From: Hippasteria phrygiana
Taxonomy: Eukaryota > Echinodermata > Asteroidea > Valvatida > Goniasteridae
Assembly (NCBI GenBank): GCA_037893225.1
Contig: JAZGUH010000023.1
Span: 322,501 to 386,500 of the forward strand
Reading direction: 5' to 3'
Length of the DNA stretch: 64,000 nt
Position numbers and translations under genes: made by a program. The notes below the pieces were generated by a model. It searched no databases. It saw only the letters and a list, made by a program, of their open reading frames with translations, and was not told the DNA's origin. Below, piece after piece: positions 33,401 to 40,004 of the stretch; within the stretch, counting starts at the first letter, position 1, and each line of letters begins with the position of its first letter.

Positions 33401-35511
33401 AACACTGACTGTTTAATATAGAAATACAGTGAAACATTGCTATACCAAACATTCAGCAATACCGACCACCATCCTTAGCTCAGAATGTTGTGTACAAAAT
33501 GTATCGAACATTGGTGTTAAAAAAAAAAAAAAAAGGCAACGGATTAAAAAAAACGGGTATTTGGGCTGTTTGTAATTCCCAAACGGCCGCAGCTTTACGT
33601 TGAAGAGTGACAGGTGGCTATTATTTCCCCAAGGAATAGAAGGGAAAAGCCAACTGTTGCTTTAGAATTCGGTAAGCTTAGAAAGTATGACCATGTATTT
33701 TACATGATTCAATGACCGGCACATGTTCAATTACAATCAAAAGAGGGCACACTTCAAATACGGCGCTATTTAAAAGAACAGATGCCATGTTGAAAAATGG
33801 GCACGCGGGAGACTGGTGGCTGAAAATCGCTATACTGAACGATCGTTATACCGAACAAAATCTGTGGATCCCGTGATGTTCGTTATAGCGGCGTTCCACT
33901 GTAGTATAGGATTTTATTACCACATTAATTTTATTCTTGGTTAGTAATCAGACATTGTTTATGCAAATAGTGTGTAGCAGATGACAAGTCTAGTGGTATT
34001 GTGTTACTTGTCATCGCAGGCTGCGGTATGTACATATGTTTGGTGTAATCGATGGATCCATGCAATCAGAGATCAAGCTGCACTCTCACACGATATACTG
34101 TTCATACAATCATCAGTCGTTCATGCAAACATCGGTCAATCATGCAGGGCACAGTCGGCAAGTGCCACTCATACACCCACGTTAGACTTTTGTCGGATTT
34201 TTAATGTGAAGTCGTGACTTTGATTGGTCAATGCATGGCTCAATGGATTGATCTGTTGACCTTTCGCCCTCGATACAACTTTTGTAATTATGCAAACTGA
34301 GCTCAGATGGGCCAAAACAAAGTTATAAAAAAAAACTTGGTACAGAGTTTTATTTTGAACCCCACCGTAGACCCCGTGGTCCGCTGAAGTGGCTAGACCC
34401 TGGAGCCTTCGGTACACTAGGCGTCGGGGGAGGTTTCGCTCTCGGAGCAAAGCTCTGCCGACCCGACTCGGAGGTGTGGATCGTCTATGGAGACGGTACC
34501 CTTGGTTACACGGTTGCCGAGTTTGACACCTTCCAGAGGCACGGAGCACCGGTTATTGCCGTCGTGGGTAACGACGCGTCGTGGATGCAGATTGAACGAG
34601 GACAGATCCCGATCTTTGGCTCATCTATTGGATGCCAGCTGGCGGTACGTTTTGGTTATTTTAGTTGTTTAAAAGAAACTGGGACTTAGTGAAAGGTTAC
34701 ATTCTTGAAATTTTGCAGAAAAGACAAAATGATATTTAGAATTATCTGAATTATCTTTTATAATTAAGGTGAGATATATCAGGAGCCCGACAGGACTTCA
34801 AAGTCCCAGCCCAATCTATAACGTAAAATTCAGTGTAAGAACAATTATTTGGGCATGAAACAGTCAAACATGCTCCTACGTACGCCCCGTGAAGTTATGA
34901 TACTAAATAAGGTAGAGATATGGAGAGATAATGACAAACAGTATACATTTGTACATTAAAAATATTTGAAATAATCAAGTGAACAAATTTGAAAGAGGGA
35001 CAGTTGAAGGAGAGTTATATTATTGAATCATTCAGATATCATGGAGTAAAGTCTACTTTCCTTCTTTTGGAATAATTTAAGTTGCACTGCGGATGGTGTA
35101 AATTAGGCAAGAGGTTTGCCCAGTTAGCATCCGCAAAATGATAAATTCATCTTAAAAAAAAAAAAAAGATGCATTCATTCTGTTATTTATTCTCTTTGTT
35201 AAAACAAGATATGCTTTCTGTATTACTCATAATGTTTGATTGGCGTAGTATTTTTCTGCACACTGTCGACAAATATTTATTGAAAAAGTAGACATGTTCT
35301 TCTTTTTGTTTTTATTTGGCTGCAGTTCCGCGATTATGAGAAGGTGGCGGAGGGTTACGGAGGAAAGGGTTTCCGTCTGAGCGAGGAGACTCCTGATGAG
35401 ATTAAGGAAGTCTTCCAACAAGCTAAGAAGTTGTGTAAGGGGGGTACGCCAGTCCTCATCAACTGCCTGATAGGCAAAACTGACTTCCGTGATGGCTCTA
35501 TCTCCGTCTAA
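13958..35511 (+). CDS. ILVBL: ILVBL / 2-hydroxyacyl-CoA lyase 2, 13 coding exons
   Basis: Joined exons: 13958-14083, 15172-15330, 20086-20256, 23979-24117, 24479-24590, 25837-25937, 26909-27018, 29749-29872, 30677-30771, 31530-31684, 32357-32494, 34371-34644, 35326-35511. All introns are GT-AG and phases agree, giving 1890 nt and 629 aa, close to the human protein's usual ~632 aa. An N-terminal hydrophobic helix (about 8-29) anchors it. The N-terminal thiamine-diphosphate (ThDP) domain ends with IIDTRHE, where E95 is the expected cofactor-activating glutamate. The central domain is encoded by exons 4-10. The C-terminal domain carries the ThDP/Mg motif GDG (517-519) ... GND (543-545). Vertebrate ILVBL is an endoplasmic-reticulum enzyme that cleaves 2-hydroxyacyl-CoA to formyl-CoA and a shortened aldehyde in alpha-oxidation, including phytosphingosine breakdown. 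The same role is inferred here. Nothing suggests a pseudogene. Confidence 0.96.
14084..14513. other. ILVBL intron 1, 5' part
   Basis: Intronic sequence with no recognised repeat. Intron 1 runs 14084-15171 and its second half is occupied by two nested MITEs. Confidence 0.5.
14514..15075. mobile_element. MITE with ~60-bp inverted ends in ILVBL intron 1
   Basis: Left end AAAGATTTTACTTTAATACC is mirrored at 15012-15075 (GGTATTAAAGTAAAATCTTT), and the match continues over ACCAAAATCGGTCA and ATCTTGGAAAATAAC. A related but diverged end occurs near 48025-48080. A second MITE sits inside at 14780-14954. Confidence 0.75.
14780..14954. mobile_element. GGGAAAGAGTTCC-family MITE, nested (copy 1)
   Basis: Inverted ends GGAAAGAGTTCCATATCCGG and the mirror before 14954, flanked by direct repeats AAAATT (14774-14779, 14955-14960). 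It lies inside the 14514-15075 element. A sister copy is at 16002-16188. Confidence 0.8.
15172..15330 (+). CDS. ILVBL: ILVBL exon 2: ThDP domain, catalytic Glu
   Basis: Residues 43-95. Contains CGGHISP and ends with DTRHE; E95 aligns with the conserved glutamate that protonates the ThDP aminopyrimidine ring. Acceptor TTTCAG|GCT, donor GAG|GTTAGG (weaker than consensus). A poly(C) tract follows in the intron at 15391-15425. Confidence 0.92.
15491..15665. mobile_element. MITE with CTGTCCACACTGGACTTAT ends (copy 1)
   Basis: The left end is mirrored by AATAAGTCCAGTGCGGACAG at the right. Internal GGGAAAAGTACC and GGGAACAGTTACC words are also partly mirrored. A related element lies at about 20277-20547, just inside ILVBL intron 3. 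Confidence 0.65.
16002..16188. mobile_element. GGGAAAGAGTTCC-family MITE (copy 2)
   Basis: Ends GGGAAAGAGTTCCATATCC and GGATATGGAACTCTTTCCC, flanked by CCAACA direct repeats (15996-16001 and 16189-16194). Same family as 14780-14954 and also in an ILVBL intron. The two copies point to a target duplication of about 6-7 bp. Confidence 0.8.
16295..16352. mobile_element. End fragment of the GGGACACCAAA element
   Basis: Shares GGGACACCAAAA and CCCACATTTATGGAAT-ACCCA with the right end of the element at 27353-28393. Only this end is present, directly next to the hairpin at 16354. Confidence 0.55.
16354..16527. mobile_element. Near-perfect hairpin, two 87-base arms with no loop
   Basis: The two halves meet at AAGC|GCTT (16440/16441) and are reverse complements over 87 bases with only a few mismatches. 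Key words: ACATACAT, CATATGAAGACTTCAG, TCACTTGATATCGTTATCTC. Either a fold-back MITE or an inverted duplication. No coding potential. Confidence 0.85.
17085..17255. repeat. CGTTCGAGGAC dispersed repeat (copy 1)
   Basis: Contains GTGTTTCCTATTGTTCC, CATAGACTAAGCACGTAT, TACGTTCGAGGACCGATTT and TCTTGTCCTCGG. A direct second copy lies at about 49245-49400 with the same order of words. The CGAGGAC / GTCCTCG pair suggests inverted ends. Confidence 0.6.
17408..17555. mobile_element. TTAA-bounded MITE with TTAACCCTAA ends
   Basis: Left end TTAACCCTAATG and right end GGTTAGGGTTAA, 148 bp, TTAA at both edges. The same end type appears at 18652-18926 and 29277-29496, so a mobile-element origin is preferred to telomeric sequence. 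Confidence 0.55.
17710..17998. mobile_element. piggyBac-type MITE, TTAACCCCTTGCGTAC ends (copy 1)
   Basis: Left end TTAACCCCTTGCGTACAG, right end GTACTCATGGGGTTAA, 289 bp, TTAA at both sides. It carries a tandem duplication of about 70 bp (CAGTGCCACCAGGCC ... CAATCCATTGTTG). The copy at 25067-25283 is inverse and has the unit once. The termini resemble those of the transposase-bearing element at 21161-23620 (TTAACCCTTTGCATGC), so cross-mobilisation is plausible but unproven. Confidence 0.8.
18137..18384. mobile_element. GGGCCCAATTTCATGG-family MITE (copy 1)
   Basis: Ends GGGCCCAATTTTATGGCTCT and GCCATGAAATTGGGCCC. The interior repeats GCGCTAAC / TTAGCG and GTAAGCACAGAA words. Other copies: 42991-43237 and a diverged one at 43797-43926. 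Confidence 0.8.
18652..18926. mobile_element. TTAA-bounded MITE, TTAACCCTAACCCC ends
   Basis: Left TTAACCCTAACCCC, right GGGTTAGGGTTAA, TTAA at both edges, 275 bp. The interior has GAATGCAAC units on the left and TCTGTTGCAT units on the right that mirror each other. Confidence 0.6.
19335..19990. repeat. ~282-bp tandem repeat with TGACGTCATGATGACGTCAT
   Basis: Units begin near 19340, 19621 and 19903. Each starts with two adjacent TGACGTCA palindromes (consensus CREB/ATF site) followed by TCACGTGA (an E-box), then an AT-rich body. It lies in ILVBL intron 2 about 100 bp before exon 3. A stretch of GAAATTTTTGAAATTT near 19945-19985 ends the array. Confidence 0.8.
20086..20256 (+). CDS. ILVBL: ILVBL exon 3
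   Basis: Residues 96-152, ThDP N-domain. Contains [19 protein letters not shown] and [20 protein letters not shown], nearly identical to vertebrate ILVBL and typical of ThDP enzymes. Donor AAG|GTAAGT. Confidence 0.95.
20277..20547. mobile_element. MITE related to 15491-15665 (copy 2)
   Basis: The left end carries TTCGCATTGGACTTAC and the right end AAGTCCAATGTGGAC, matching the inverted ends of copy 1 with mismatches. It begins about 20 bp downstream of the exon 3 donor. Confidence 0.5.
21161..23620 (+). mobile_element. piggyBac transposon, near full length, inactive
   Basis: Bounded by TTAA. The left end is TTAACCCTTTGCATGCTA and the right end is the inverse of TTAACCCTCTGCATGCTACC. It carries a piggyBac-type transposase frame. 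Left subterminal palindromes GGGCGTAAATTTGCGCCC (21180-21197) and GGGCGCAAATTAGCGCCC (21224-21241) may be transposase-binding repeats. It sits in ILVBL intron 3 in the same orientation as the gene. Total length about 2.46 kb, normal for the family. Confidence 0.9.
21434..22983 (+). pseudogene. piggyBac transposase, frameshifted with internal deletion
   Basis: The first frame starts at ATG 21434 with an acidic N-terminus and ends at a stop at 21970. The catalytic part continues in another frame (about 21898-22983). The junction joins RAHSRLW directly to [11 protein letters not shown], whereas the family normally has roughly 130 residues between these segments, so an internal deletion plus frame change is inferred. 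The three catalytic aspartates are all present: [24 protein letters not shown] and GGVDRADQ. The C-terminus has a cysteine-rich domain (CVVC ... CEQC ... [10 protein letters not shown]), as in piggyBac proteins that bind their ends. As it stands no active protein should form. Splicing across the junction is possible but not supported by clear sites. Confidence 0.88.
23635..23795. repeat. SINE-like dispersed repeat
   Basis: Contains GGAGTATACAGCCCC, GGTACCCATTTACTCCTGGG and AAGTGTCTTGCTCAAGGACA, words I associate with SINE bodies in marine invertebrates (from memory). GGAGTATACACCC recurs near 49640. It abuts the right end of the piggyBac element. Confidence 0.45.
23979..24117 (+). CDS. ILVBL: ILVBL exon 4
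   Basis: Residues 153-199, from [20 protein letters not shown] to AQSDTPG. Acceptor CCACAG|GGT, donor CCGG|GTGAGT, phase 1. The sequence ends the N-domain and begins the link to the central domain. Confidence 0.95.
24479..24590 (+). CDS. ILVBL: ILVBL exon 5
   Basis: Residues 199-236. Contains [13 protein letters not shown], a highly conserved ILVBL segment. Acceptor TTCCAG|GC, donor CATT|GTAAGT, phase 2. Confidence 0.95.
25067..25283. mobile_element. piggyBac-type MITE (copy 2, inverse)
   Basis: Left TTAACTCCTTGAGTACGG, right GTACGCAAGGGGGTTAA, TTAA both sides, 217 bp. Same family as 17710-17998 but with one copy of the internal unit instead of two. Located in ILVBL intron 5. Confidence 0.8.
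25298..25371 (+). mobile_element. tRNA-like SINE head
   Basis: A-box-like TGGTCTAGTGGTTAGGAT and B box GGGTTCGAATCC at tRNA-like spacing. The 5' and 3' ends do not pair, so not a functional tRNA. It is cut off directly by the MITE starting at 25372. Confidence 0.6.
25372..25805. mobile_element. GTGACCCACTCTGCAAAAAG-family MITE, interrupted (copy 1)
   Basis: Left GCGACCCACTCTGCAAAAAG, right CCCTTTTTGCAGAGTGGGT. The body matches 31045-31493 (TTATATATAGCT, GGCCATTTTATAAGCTTTCA, GCATACAGCGACTTATGTGC). It is interrupted by a second element at about 25438-25602. Confidence 0.82.
25438..25602. mobile_element. ACAATCCCGGCCAAA MITE nested in another MITE
   Basis: Inverted ends ACAATCCCGGCCAAA and TTTTGGCCGGGATTGT. 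The corresponding place in the sister copy (near 31113) lacks it, which shows it is an insertion. The interior is GC-rich. Confidence 0.75.
25837..25937 (+). CDS. ILVBL: ILVBL exon 6
   Basis: Residues 236-270, [18 protein letters not shown] onward. Acceptor CTTGCAG|C, donor CAAG|GTCAGA, phase 1. Matches the YLENYLANLFAGAWE segment of vertebrate ILVBL. Confidence 0.93.
26028..26630. repeat. 43-bp minisatellite, about 14 units
   Basis: Tandem units built from AGGAGGATTTTGGAGGATTG and AGGGTGAATGGTGTTTGAGA, with point variants and some shortened units (for example near 26325 and 26530). In ILVBL intron 6. The 141-aa minus-strand frame through it only reflects the repeat. Confidence 0.92.
26645..26724. 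mobile_element. Right end of a Tigger/pogo-like MITE
   Basis: Contains CGCTATACCGAATGATC and GTTCGTTATAGCAGCATTCCAC, matching the right end of the complete copy at 33427-33901. The left end is absent, apparently replaced by the minisatellite. Confidence 0.65.
26730..26848. repeat. ~24-bp minisatellite GACGGTGTCGGAGACGCACC
   Basis: About five tandem units of GACGGTGTCGGAGACGCACC plus ATGA, with one unit extended by a duplicated GAC. Intronic, 60 bp before exon 7. Not coding. Confidence 0.85.
26909..27018 (+). CDS. ILVBL: ILVBL exon 7
   Basis: Residues 270-306. [20 protein letters not shown] opens the central domain. Acceptor TTTCAG|TG, donor GAG|GTCAGA, phase 0. Confidence 0.93.
27053..28599. 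mobile_element. 1.55-kb element with ~40-bp TIRs, carrying a nested element
   Basis: The left end contains AAATCCAGATAGGGCCGGTA and CGGCTCCCGGTATGCA. The right end holds the inverse (GATACCGGGAGCCGGTAT, GGCCCTAAATGGATTT). A second TIR-bounded element occupies 27353-28393. No transposase seen. Located in ILVBL intron 7. Confidence 0.72.
27353..28393. mobile_element. Nested element with repeated TTTCACGTGTAAA and GGGACACCAAA
   Basis: Ends ATGGGTTATTCCATAAAT and ATTTATGGAATCACCCAT. Five copies of TTTCACGTGTAAA or its inverse (near 27544, 27752, 27914, 27950, 28173) occur beside GGGACACCA / TGGTGTCCC boxes, in both orientations. The arrangement is partly palindromic (27541 against 28190). A fragment of the family lies at 16295-16352. 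Confidence 0.72.
28644..29139. mobile_element. TTAA-bounded MITE, TTAAAGAGCAACTCCAA ends
   Basis: A 17-bp perfect inverted repeat with TTAA at both edges, 496 bp. ILVBL intron 7, no coding capacity. Confidence 0.8.
29277..29496. mobile_element. TTAA-bounded MITE, TTAACCCTAA ends
   Basis: Left TTAACCCTAACTACC, right GGTTAGGGTTAA, 220 bp. The inside (29305-29385, with TACATGGAGCTATGATG and GGGTTCAGGACTGTA) reappears in inverse orientation at about 32192-32275, in another ILVBL intron. Confidence 0.6.
29749..29872 (+). CDS. ILVBL: ILVBL exon 8
   Basis: Residues 307-348. [20 protein letters not shown] is a hallmark ILVBL stretch. The acceptor is CCCGAAG|GCA after a C run, donor GCAG|GTTAGA, phase 1. 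Confidence 0.95.
30085..30510. mobile_element. TTAA-bounded MITE, TTAACCAGTTCGC ends
   Basis: Left TTAACCAGTTCGCTTCGG, right CCGCCGCGAACTGGTTAA, 426 bp, TTAA at both edges. ILVBL intron 8. Confidence 0.72.
30677..30771 (+). CDS. ILVBL: ILVBL exon 9
   Basis: Residues 348-379. [19 protein letters not shown] followed by [13 protein letters not shown]. Acceptor TTGCAG|GT, donor AAG|GTACCA, phase 0. Confidence 0.95.
31045..31493. mobile_element. GTGACCCACTCTGCAAAAAG-family MITE (copy 2)
   Basis: Left ATGTGACCCACTCTGCAAAA, right CCTTTTTGCAGAGCGGGTCA. Uninterrupted sister of 25372-25805. A third, diverged member starts near 31740. Confidence 0.82.
31530..31684 (+). CDS. ILVBL: ILVBL exon 10
   Basis: Residues 380-431. 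[19 protein letters not shown] and then the linker to the C-terminal domain. Acceptor TTGTAG|AAC, donor ATAT|GTAAGT, phase 2. Confidence 0.94.
31740..32180. mobile_element. Diverged MITE of the GTGACCCACTC family (copy 3)
   Basis: Left end GTGACCCACTCCAGAAAAAG then GTGATATAAGTCGC. The right end has GCGACATAATATACCTTTTT, partly the inverse. The right boundary is approximate. ILVBL intron 10. Confidence 0.5.
32357..32494 (+). CDS. ILVBL: ILVBL exon 11
   Basis: Residues 431-477. [20 protein letters not shown] and [16 protein letters not shown] begin the C-terminal ThDP domain. Acceptor CTTCAG|T, donor TCAG|GTACGC, phase 2. Confidence 0.95.
32724..32932. mobile_element. AGCCAGTTCGG-family MITE (copy 3, inverse)
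   Basis: Complete with both ends (AGCCAGTTCGGTATTTCAAC and GAGATACCGAACTGGCT). Opposite orientation to the copy at 2403. ILVBL intron 11. Confidence 0.85.
33013..33410. repeat. 164-bp tandem repeat, ~2.4 units
   Basis: Units start at 33013, 33177 and 33341 (CAAAAG-GTGATGCAAAGC ... GGTACCTCAGTGGAAACAG). The near-identical 71-aa frames starting 164 bp apart are by-products. ILVBL intron 11. Confidence 0.88.
33427..33901. mobile_element. Tigger/pogo-like MITE with TA target
   Basis: Left CAGTGAAACATTGCTATACC, right end the inverse of CAGTGGAACGCCGCTATAAC, with TA on each side. The superfamily (Tc1-mariner/pogo) is inferred from the CAGTG ends and TA target. Non-autonomous, 475 bp. A right-end fragment of the same family is at 26645-26724. 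Confidence 0.72.
34371..34644 (+). CDS. ILVBL: ILVBL exon 12: ThDP/Mg-binding motif
   Basis: Residues 477-568. [19 protein letters not shown] leads to YGDGTLGY (GDG 517-519) and VVGND (543-545), the classic GDG-(~25)-N(N/D) metal and cofactor motif. Acceptor CCGTAG|A, donor GCG|GTACGT. Confidence 0.96.
35326..35511 (+). CDS. ILVBL: ILVBL exon 13: C-terminus
   Basis: Residues 569-629, [18 protein letters not shown] to [12 protein letters not shown] then TAA. The DFRDGSI ending matches vertebrate ILVBL. Acceptor GCTGCAG|TTC. Confidence 0.96.
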   Translation, partial: FRDYEKVAEGYGGKGFRLSEETPDEIKEVFQQAKKLCKGGTPVLINCLIGKTDFRDGSISV

Positions 35512-37280
35512 GAATCAGTATTTATAATTAGCAGCATAATTTTATGTGGGGGCGCTCATAGTATTTTTCTTAATAATGCCATTTTTTTCTGCGTTTGCGA
35601 AATTTACAGTGGGGGGTGACTGGGGGGATTTTAATAACCCCCCCCCCCCTTTAGCTATGCTGCTGTTTGCAGTATGGTATCAATGCGCTGAAAGCTGACA
35701 GCATATCCAATGTTTGGCTGGTAAATATTGTAAGTTTTTACAAGAGGCTGAGTGAAAAATTGAATGGGAATATGGGAATGAACATCTAGTTTTGAAGTAC
35801 TATTGACTGCTGCAGGGGGCACTAGTACATGGTTAATAAATTTATATATGTAAAATGGCAGGAATGCTTGCAAGAAGGAATGTTGGTTGGAATGGATTTA
35901 GACAATTATTATCTGATTAATATAAATTGACTATTGACTGATACAGAGGGCAGTAGTACATGGTCAGGAGTGAACAGTTCCCTGCAGTGCATGTAAGTTT
36001 TCCCTTCAACTGTGTCAGGATAATGGAATGCACCAGGGATCACCTTAGAATTTCAGTTTTGGTGTGCGATACCTAGCTGTCAATATTTATTTATCTCACA
36101 TCTGCATGAAATAGTTTTGTACTTTTTCATGGAAAAAAATTCTGCATTCATTAATAGCAATCCTCCTATTATCCCGTCAGAATCAATTCTTTCCTTTCCT
36201 AGAGAAAAATCAGAAATTGAAGTTTAGAAACCTTGTCCCAATCCTTATAGTTCAGAATGGAAAGGAATGTTTGTCTCCTTTATGTGAAATTGGAAATTCA
36301 TGTAACATTGCACCTTTGCTAACAGTATTTTAAAAGTGTAAGATAGGATTATGTATAGACGAATCCGGCGACCAAAATTAGAAGCATTTACTGCGGTGGC
36401 ATCACGCTCGCGTGCGTATTTTACGCACGCGCTCGATGCAGCTTCGACCAACAGGGTGTTTATTTACAGCTTGCCAAAATGCGTGCGCGACCGAAATTAA
36501 AGAACACGTGGAACCTGCACGCGAGTGCGGCACCACTGTAAAAATGGCGTCGCCGAATTCCTGTATATTTGAAGCAAGATATGGGACAGCAGGAACCCCC
36601 TCTTTTGTGTTGGTCATTGTGTTCCCGGAATCTCAGGAATTCCTTTCAGATATATAGGGGGGATGTGTTAGGTAACAATAGTCTGCAGTGTGTATAGGGT
36701 ATAGGGACAAAATGGGGTTTGGGGGGGGGGGGGGGGGGTACCCCTCGGTCCCATATCTTACTGGGTATATTTCTGAAGCGCCCTGTAAACAAAGTGTGAA
36801 ATGATAGAAACCTAGATCTGTTTTCCTTCCCACAGTTTCCTTAATTGTTTGATTAATCGTGTGCTTTATGCTGTTTGTAATGTTAGTATTTATCATCACA
36901 GCGAGCAGACTTCCTCATATTAGGTTAAAGATTTAGTATTGTAACAGTCGTATTTATCAGCTGGCCTGAAAAGCATTTCTCTCTAAGTTTAATGGATGTG
37001 TTAATTTGTTGACTATTTAACCCCATGTGATTGATTGAGGCATTTAAGTAATTGCTACTCGCATTGCAATGCAACTTTAAGATTTGAAAGAATATTTCGA
37101 GACTTTTAATCGATGGTTGAATGTTTAGTGAATGATGTCTGCTCGTTTCACTCTTTTTGTGAGGTATTAGTCAGTATAGATCATGCAGTGTTTACATGTG
37201 ATATTGTCAATATTTCAGGAAGTAAAGTTAAAATAAAGTAAAATGTTCATGTGATTCTGGCATCTTCCAGTCTTGTTTTA
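35512..37280. other. ILVBL 3' flank / probable 3' UTR
   Basis: No further coding sequence. AATAAA at 37232-37237 is a candidate polyadenylation signal, which would imply a 3' UTR of about 1.7 kb; another near 35834 is possible. G and C runs occur at 35640-35650 and 36718-36740. Confidence 0.45.
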
Positions 37281-37445
37281 ATAAATACCACACATCCTGC
37301 ACCTACGCCACCCAACAAGCTACTGCCACACCCCAATGCACACAACAGCATCCAGTCGTCACACAATTGGGCATATAAGCTGCTGCAACACACAAAGCAC
37401 ACTCTGGAACGTCGAGTTTAATACCCCCATTCGCGTTTTTGCATT

Positions 37446-37608
37446 CCTGTGGAGACATGGCATTGTTCTCCCCCTTTGTCCCTGTACTTAAGCAAACCCC
37501 CATAGACTTTCTACACAAAATTCCTTGTGGAGACAACCTAACCAATAGAATTGCCCTGTGGAGACCTATTCAGTCCCTTTGTTCGCATTGTGTTCATGTC
37601 TCCACAGG
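37446..37608. mobile_element. MITE-like inverted repeat CCTGTGGAGACATG
   Basis: Inverted ends CCTGTGGAGACATG and CATGTCTCCACAGG bound 163 bp, with extra internal TGTGGAGAC words near 37526 and 37556. No target duplication identified. Confidence 0.5.
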
Positions 37609-37682
37609 GTACGGAATATCTCTCCACACTCATCCCGGTTCTTTTCAGAACCACACATCTTCCCAGAAGAGATTTATTTCAC

Positions 37683-37756
37683 ATGGTGTTACCCGCAATC
37701 TTGGTGTTTCCCGCAATCTTGGTGTTACCCGCAATCTTGGTGTTACCCGCAATCTC
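37683..37756. repeat. 18-bp tandem repeat
   Basis: Four units of GTGTTACCCGCAATCTTG with single-base variants. Non-coding. Confidence 0.8.
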
Positions 37757-37849
37757 TGTCTTTCTTGTCTTGTTTTATTGGAGTACAACTTTGAGGAAGA
37801 CTTTCTGTTGGGGGGTAAACAGAATTAGTTTCTGAAGGTGGTAAGCCAT

Positions 37850-38260
37850 TTCTCTCCATAAAAGTCGTTACATTCGTTCTCCTTTCTTTTGCGTGCCTGT
37901 AAAAGACTTCATCCATCAATTTTACATTACATTTTGAATAATTCGTCGTAGATAACTTCTGTTGATACTGCAGTTTATTATTTGGTCATTTTGTTCGTTC
38001 GTTGAGCTTCCACTGTTGTGTCCTGGTTTTATTGTGTCCCTTCCATTTAAGGGTCTGTAAAAGACTATCCATCAATTGTACATAACATTTTTAATACTTC
38101 GTGCCACAAAACTTGTCATGTCGCGTTGATAATGCAGCTTTATTTGGTCATTTTGTATTTATATACATGTACATGTATAGTTCATCCTCTGTTGCAATCT
38201 TTTTTTATTATTTCCCTTCCGTTTGAGTGCCTCTAAAAGACTATCCAATCTCTTCAAACC
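37850..38260. repeat. Degenerate repeat with CTGTAAAAGACT words
   Basis: GCCTGTAAAAGACTTCATCC, GTCTGTAAAAGACTATCC and GCCTCTAAAAGACTATCC recur about 170-190 bp apart, each followed by ATCAATTNTACATNACATTT-like sequence in the first two. An old tandem duplication. Confidence 0.5.
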
Positions 38261-39231
38261 CTAGCCCCAACCCCAATTAATATTTTCAAAAGTATTTTCA
38301 GCATTCCGTTTGAAAAAAATTAGCCTTCAAAAATTTACGGGATATTTCAAGGCAAGTGACTGCCAGAATTACAGAGCAATTGCCATAATTGACTCCGCCG
38401 GGTTTTATGCACGCCTTTGTAATAACCTCGACGTCATGCGTGCAGCGTGAACTTGGAAATATTGGTAAGTCAGCAAGCAATATATTGATTTATATAGGCC
38501 TACAGTTTGTATAACAAAGAATTAATTCCAGCGCGTCCATGGTATGGCGCGCAACTGACAACAATCCTTGAATGGATTAATCACGTTGCCATGACAACCA
38601 TAAGTGTCTGCGGTTAAGGCATCCCTGATAGATTGGTTTTTCAAAAGTGAGCCTGTTCGCGGTTGTTGTTTTTATAAAAAGGACAGTGCAACATATTTTT
38701 TTGTGTATTACTCTCTTTATTGACATATCCATAGACTGAGACAACAATTTCACATTTTTTTCAAAGCGTTCTACAGTACTCGGTCTTTAACATACAAACT
38801 GCACAGAAGCGCAAACGACTTTGACAAGCAAAACAAAAATGCTTCATTTGAGATGCCTGATACATGGACTGGCTGTATGAAGTTTTACTCCAGAGCGGCC
38901 ACAAAAATCCTTAAATTATACTCCGTGTATTCTATAGGATGAGGAAAATCTGGCTGGGATGAGACACGACTGGCCTTTCTATCGGCTGTGCCAAAGACTG
39001 CTTTCTTTCTCGTCAAAATTTTATCTTAGAAGAAAATCTGGGACAAATCTACATATATTTCTGTATATTACGACCGGCGTGATCCATGACGTCATCGGTT
39101 AAAATACCACCGATCTCCATGTAAGGCTGCGTCCGAATCTCTTGTCTAGGGCTATTGTCTTGGTGTTCGTCCAATACAATTACATGACAACTACGCGTGA
39201 CGTAGACGTATAGCTGTAGCTCTAGATTCCC
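38261..39231. other. Intergenic DNA, possible minus-strand transcript end
   Basis: No gene recognised. On the minus strand AATAAA (38721-38716) is followed about 12 bases later by an A-rich stretch and could end the first Ly6 gene's transcript. That would require a ~2.2 kb 3' UTR containing the MITEs at 39.2 and 40.0-40.4 kb, so it is only a possibility. Confidence 0.35.
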
Positions 39232-39368
39232 ATTAGCCTTTTAGAGGTATGGCGGACACAATAGGAGGGCGCTATTTGATTTGGGTAAACCTTTTGTATG
39301 GCACAAAAGGTATACCCAAATCAAATAGCGCCCTCCTATTGTGTCCGCCATACCTCTAAAAGGCTAAT
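39232..39368. mobile_element. Fold-back MITE TTAGCCTTTTAGAGG (copy 1)
   Basis: Almost perfect palindrome. The arms start ATTAGCCTTTTAGAGGTATG and run through CACAATAGGAGGGCGCTATT and ATTTGGGTA, with a loop of about 20 bases. Other copies: 42041-42277 (with extra loop DNA) and 52501-52627. Confidence 0.9.
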
Positions 39369-40004
39369 TTCGGACACGGCTTAAACAATCTCGCATACAA
39401 GATAATAGCCACCAACAGAGGGCGCTTGGCCAAGAGAAGGGCGCTATTTATCAGTATTTGGGGGAAAGTGTGGGCACGGCAGTCTTTGGCGTTTTAGCCT
39501 CTTTAGCCTCATGTGAAAGGTCAGACGATAATTCTATGTTAATCTCAGACCTTGTTATAGGGATAGCGTCTGTGTGACCGTATGCAAAATTGATCGCAAA
39601 CCATCCCACAATGCATTGGAGGTCCATACGCGCAAAACGTCCATGGAGTTTTAATCATCCAGCAGCATATAGACAGCCCTCAGCACAAACTATTTCAGTA
39701 CGACACATTTTAGCCTACATAGTGGTGCACCGGGACTTGGGGGATTCGTTGCGTAGGGGCTTTTTGAAGTCTCGGATCGCCCATAATTAAGTGTCCATAT
39801 TATTGTTTTCTCGGTTTCTAAAGTACTTAGGCTGAGTGGATTTTAACTCTACAGAACGATAGCTGTCTCAAATGCGAGGAAAGTCTACACTCTAATAAAT
39901 TTAAACAAGTCCGATTTTATGCGCAAATGTAGGTTCCTAGAGGCATTTGATTATAATTCAGAGCAGCACGTTTCCTCACGTGTATCGTCTCAAGTAACTC
40001 ACAT

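Noticed and set aside
33037..33416. Two near-identical 71-codon frames
   Set aside because: Produced by the 164-bp tandem repeat.
36238..36660. Possible gene in frames on both strands
   Set aside because: Short frames with no domain and no splice partners; ordinary flank of ILVBL.
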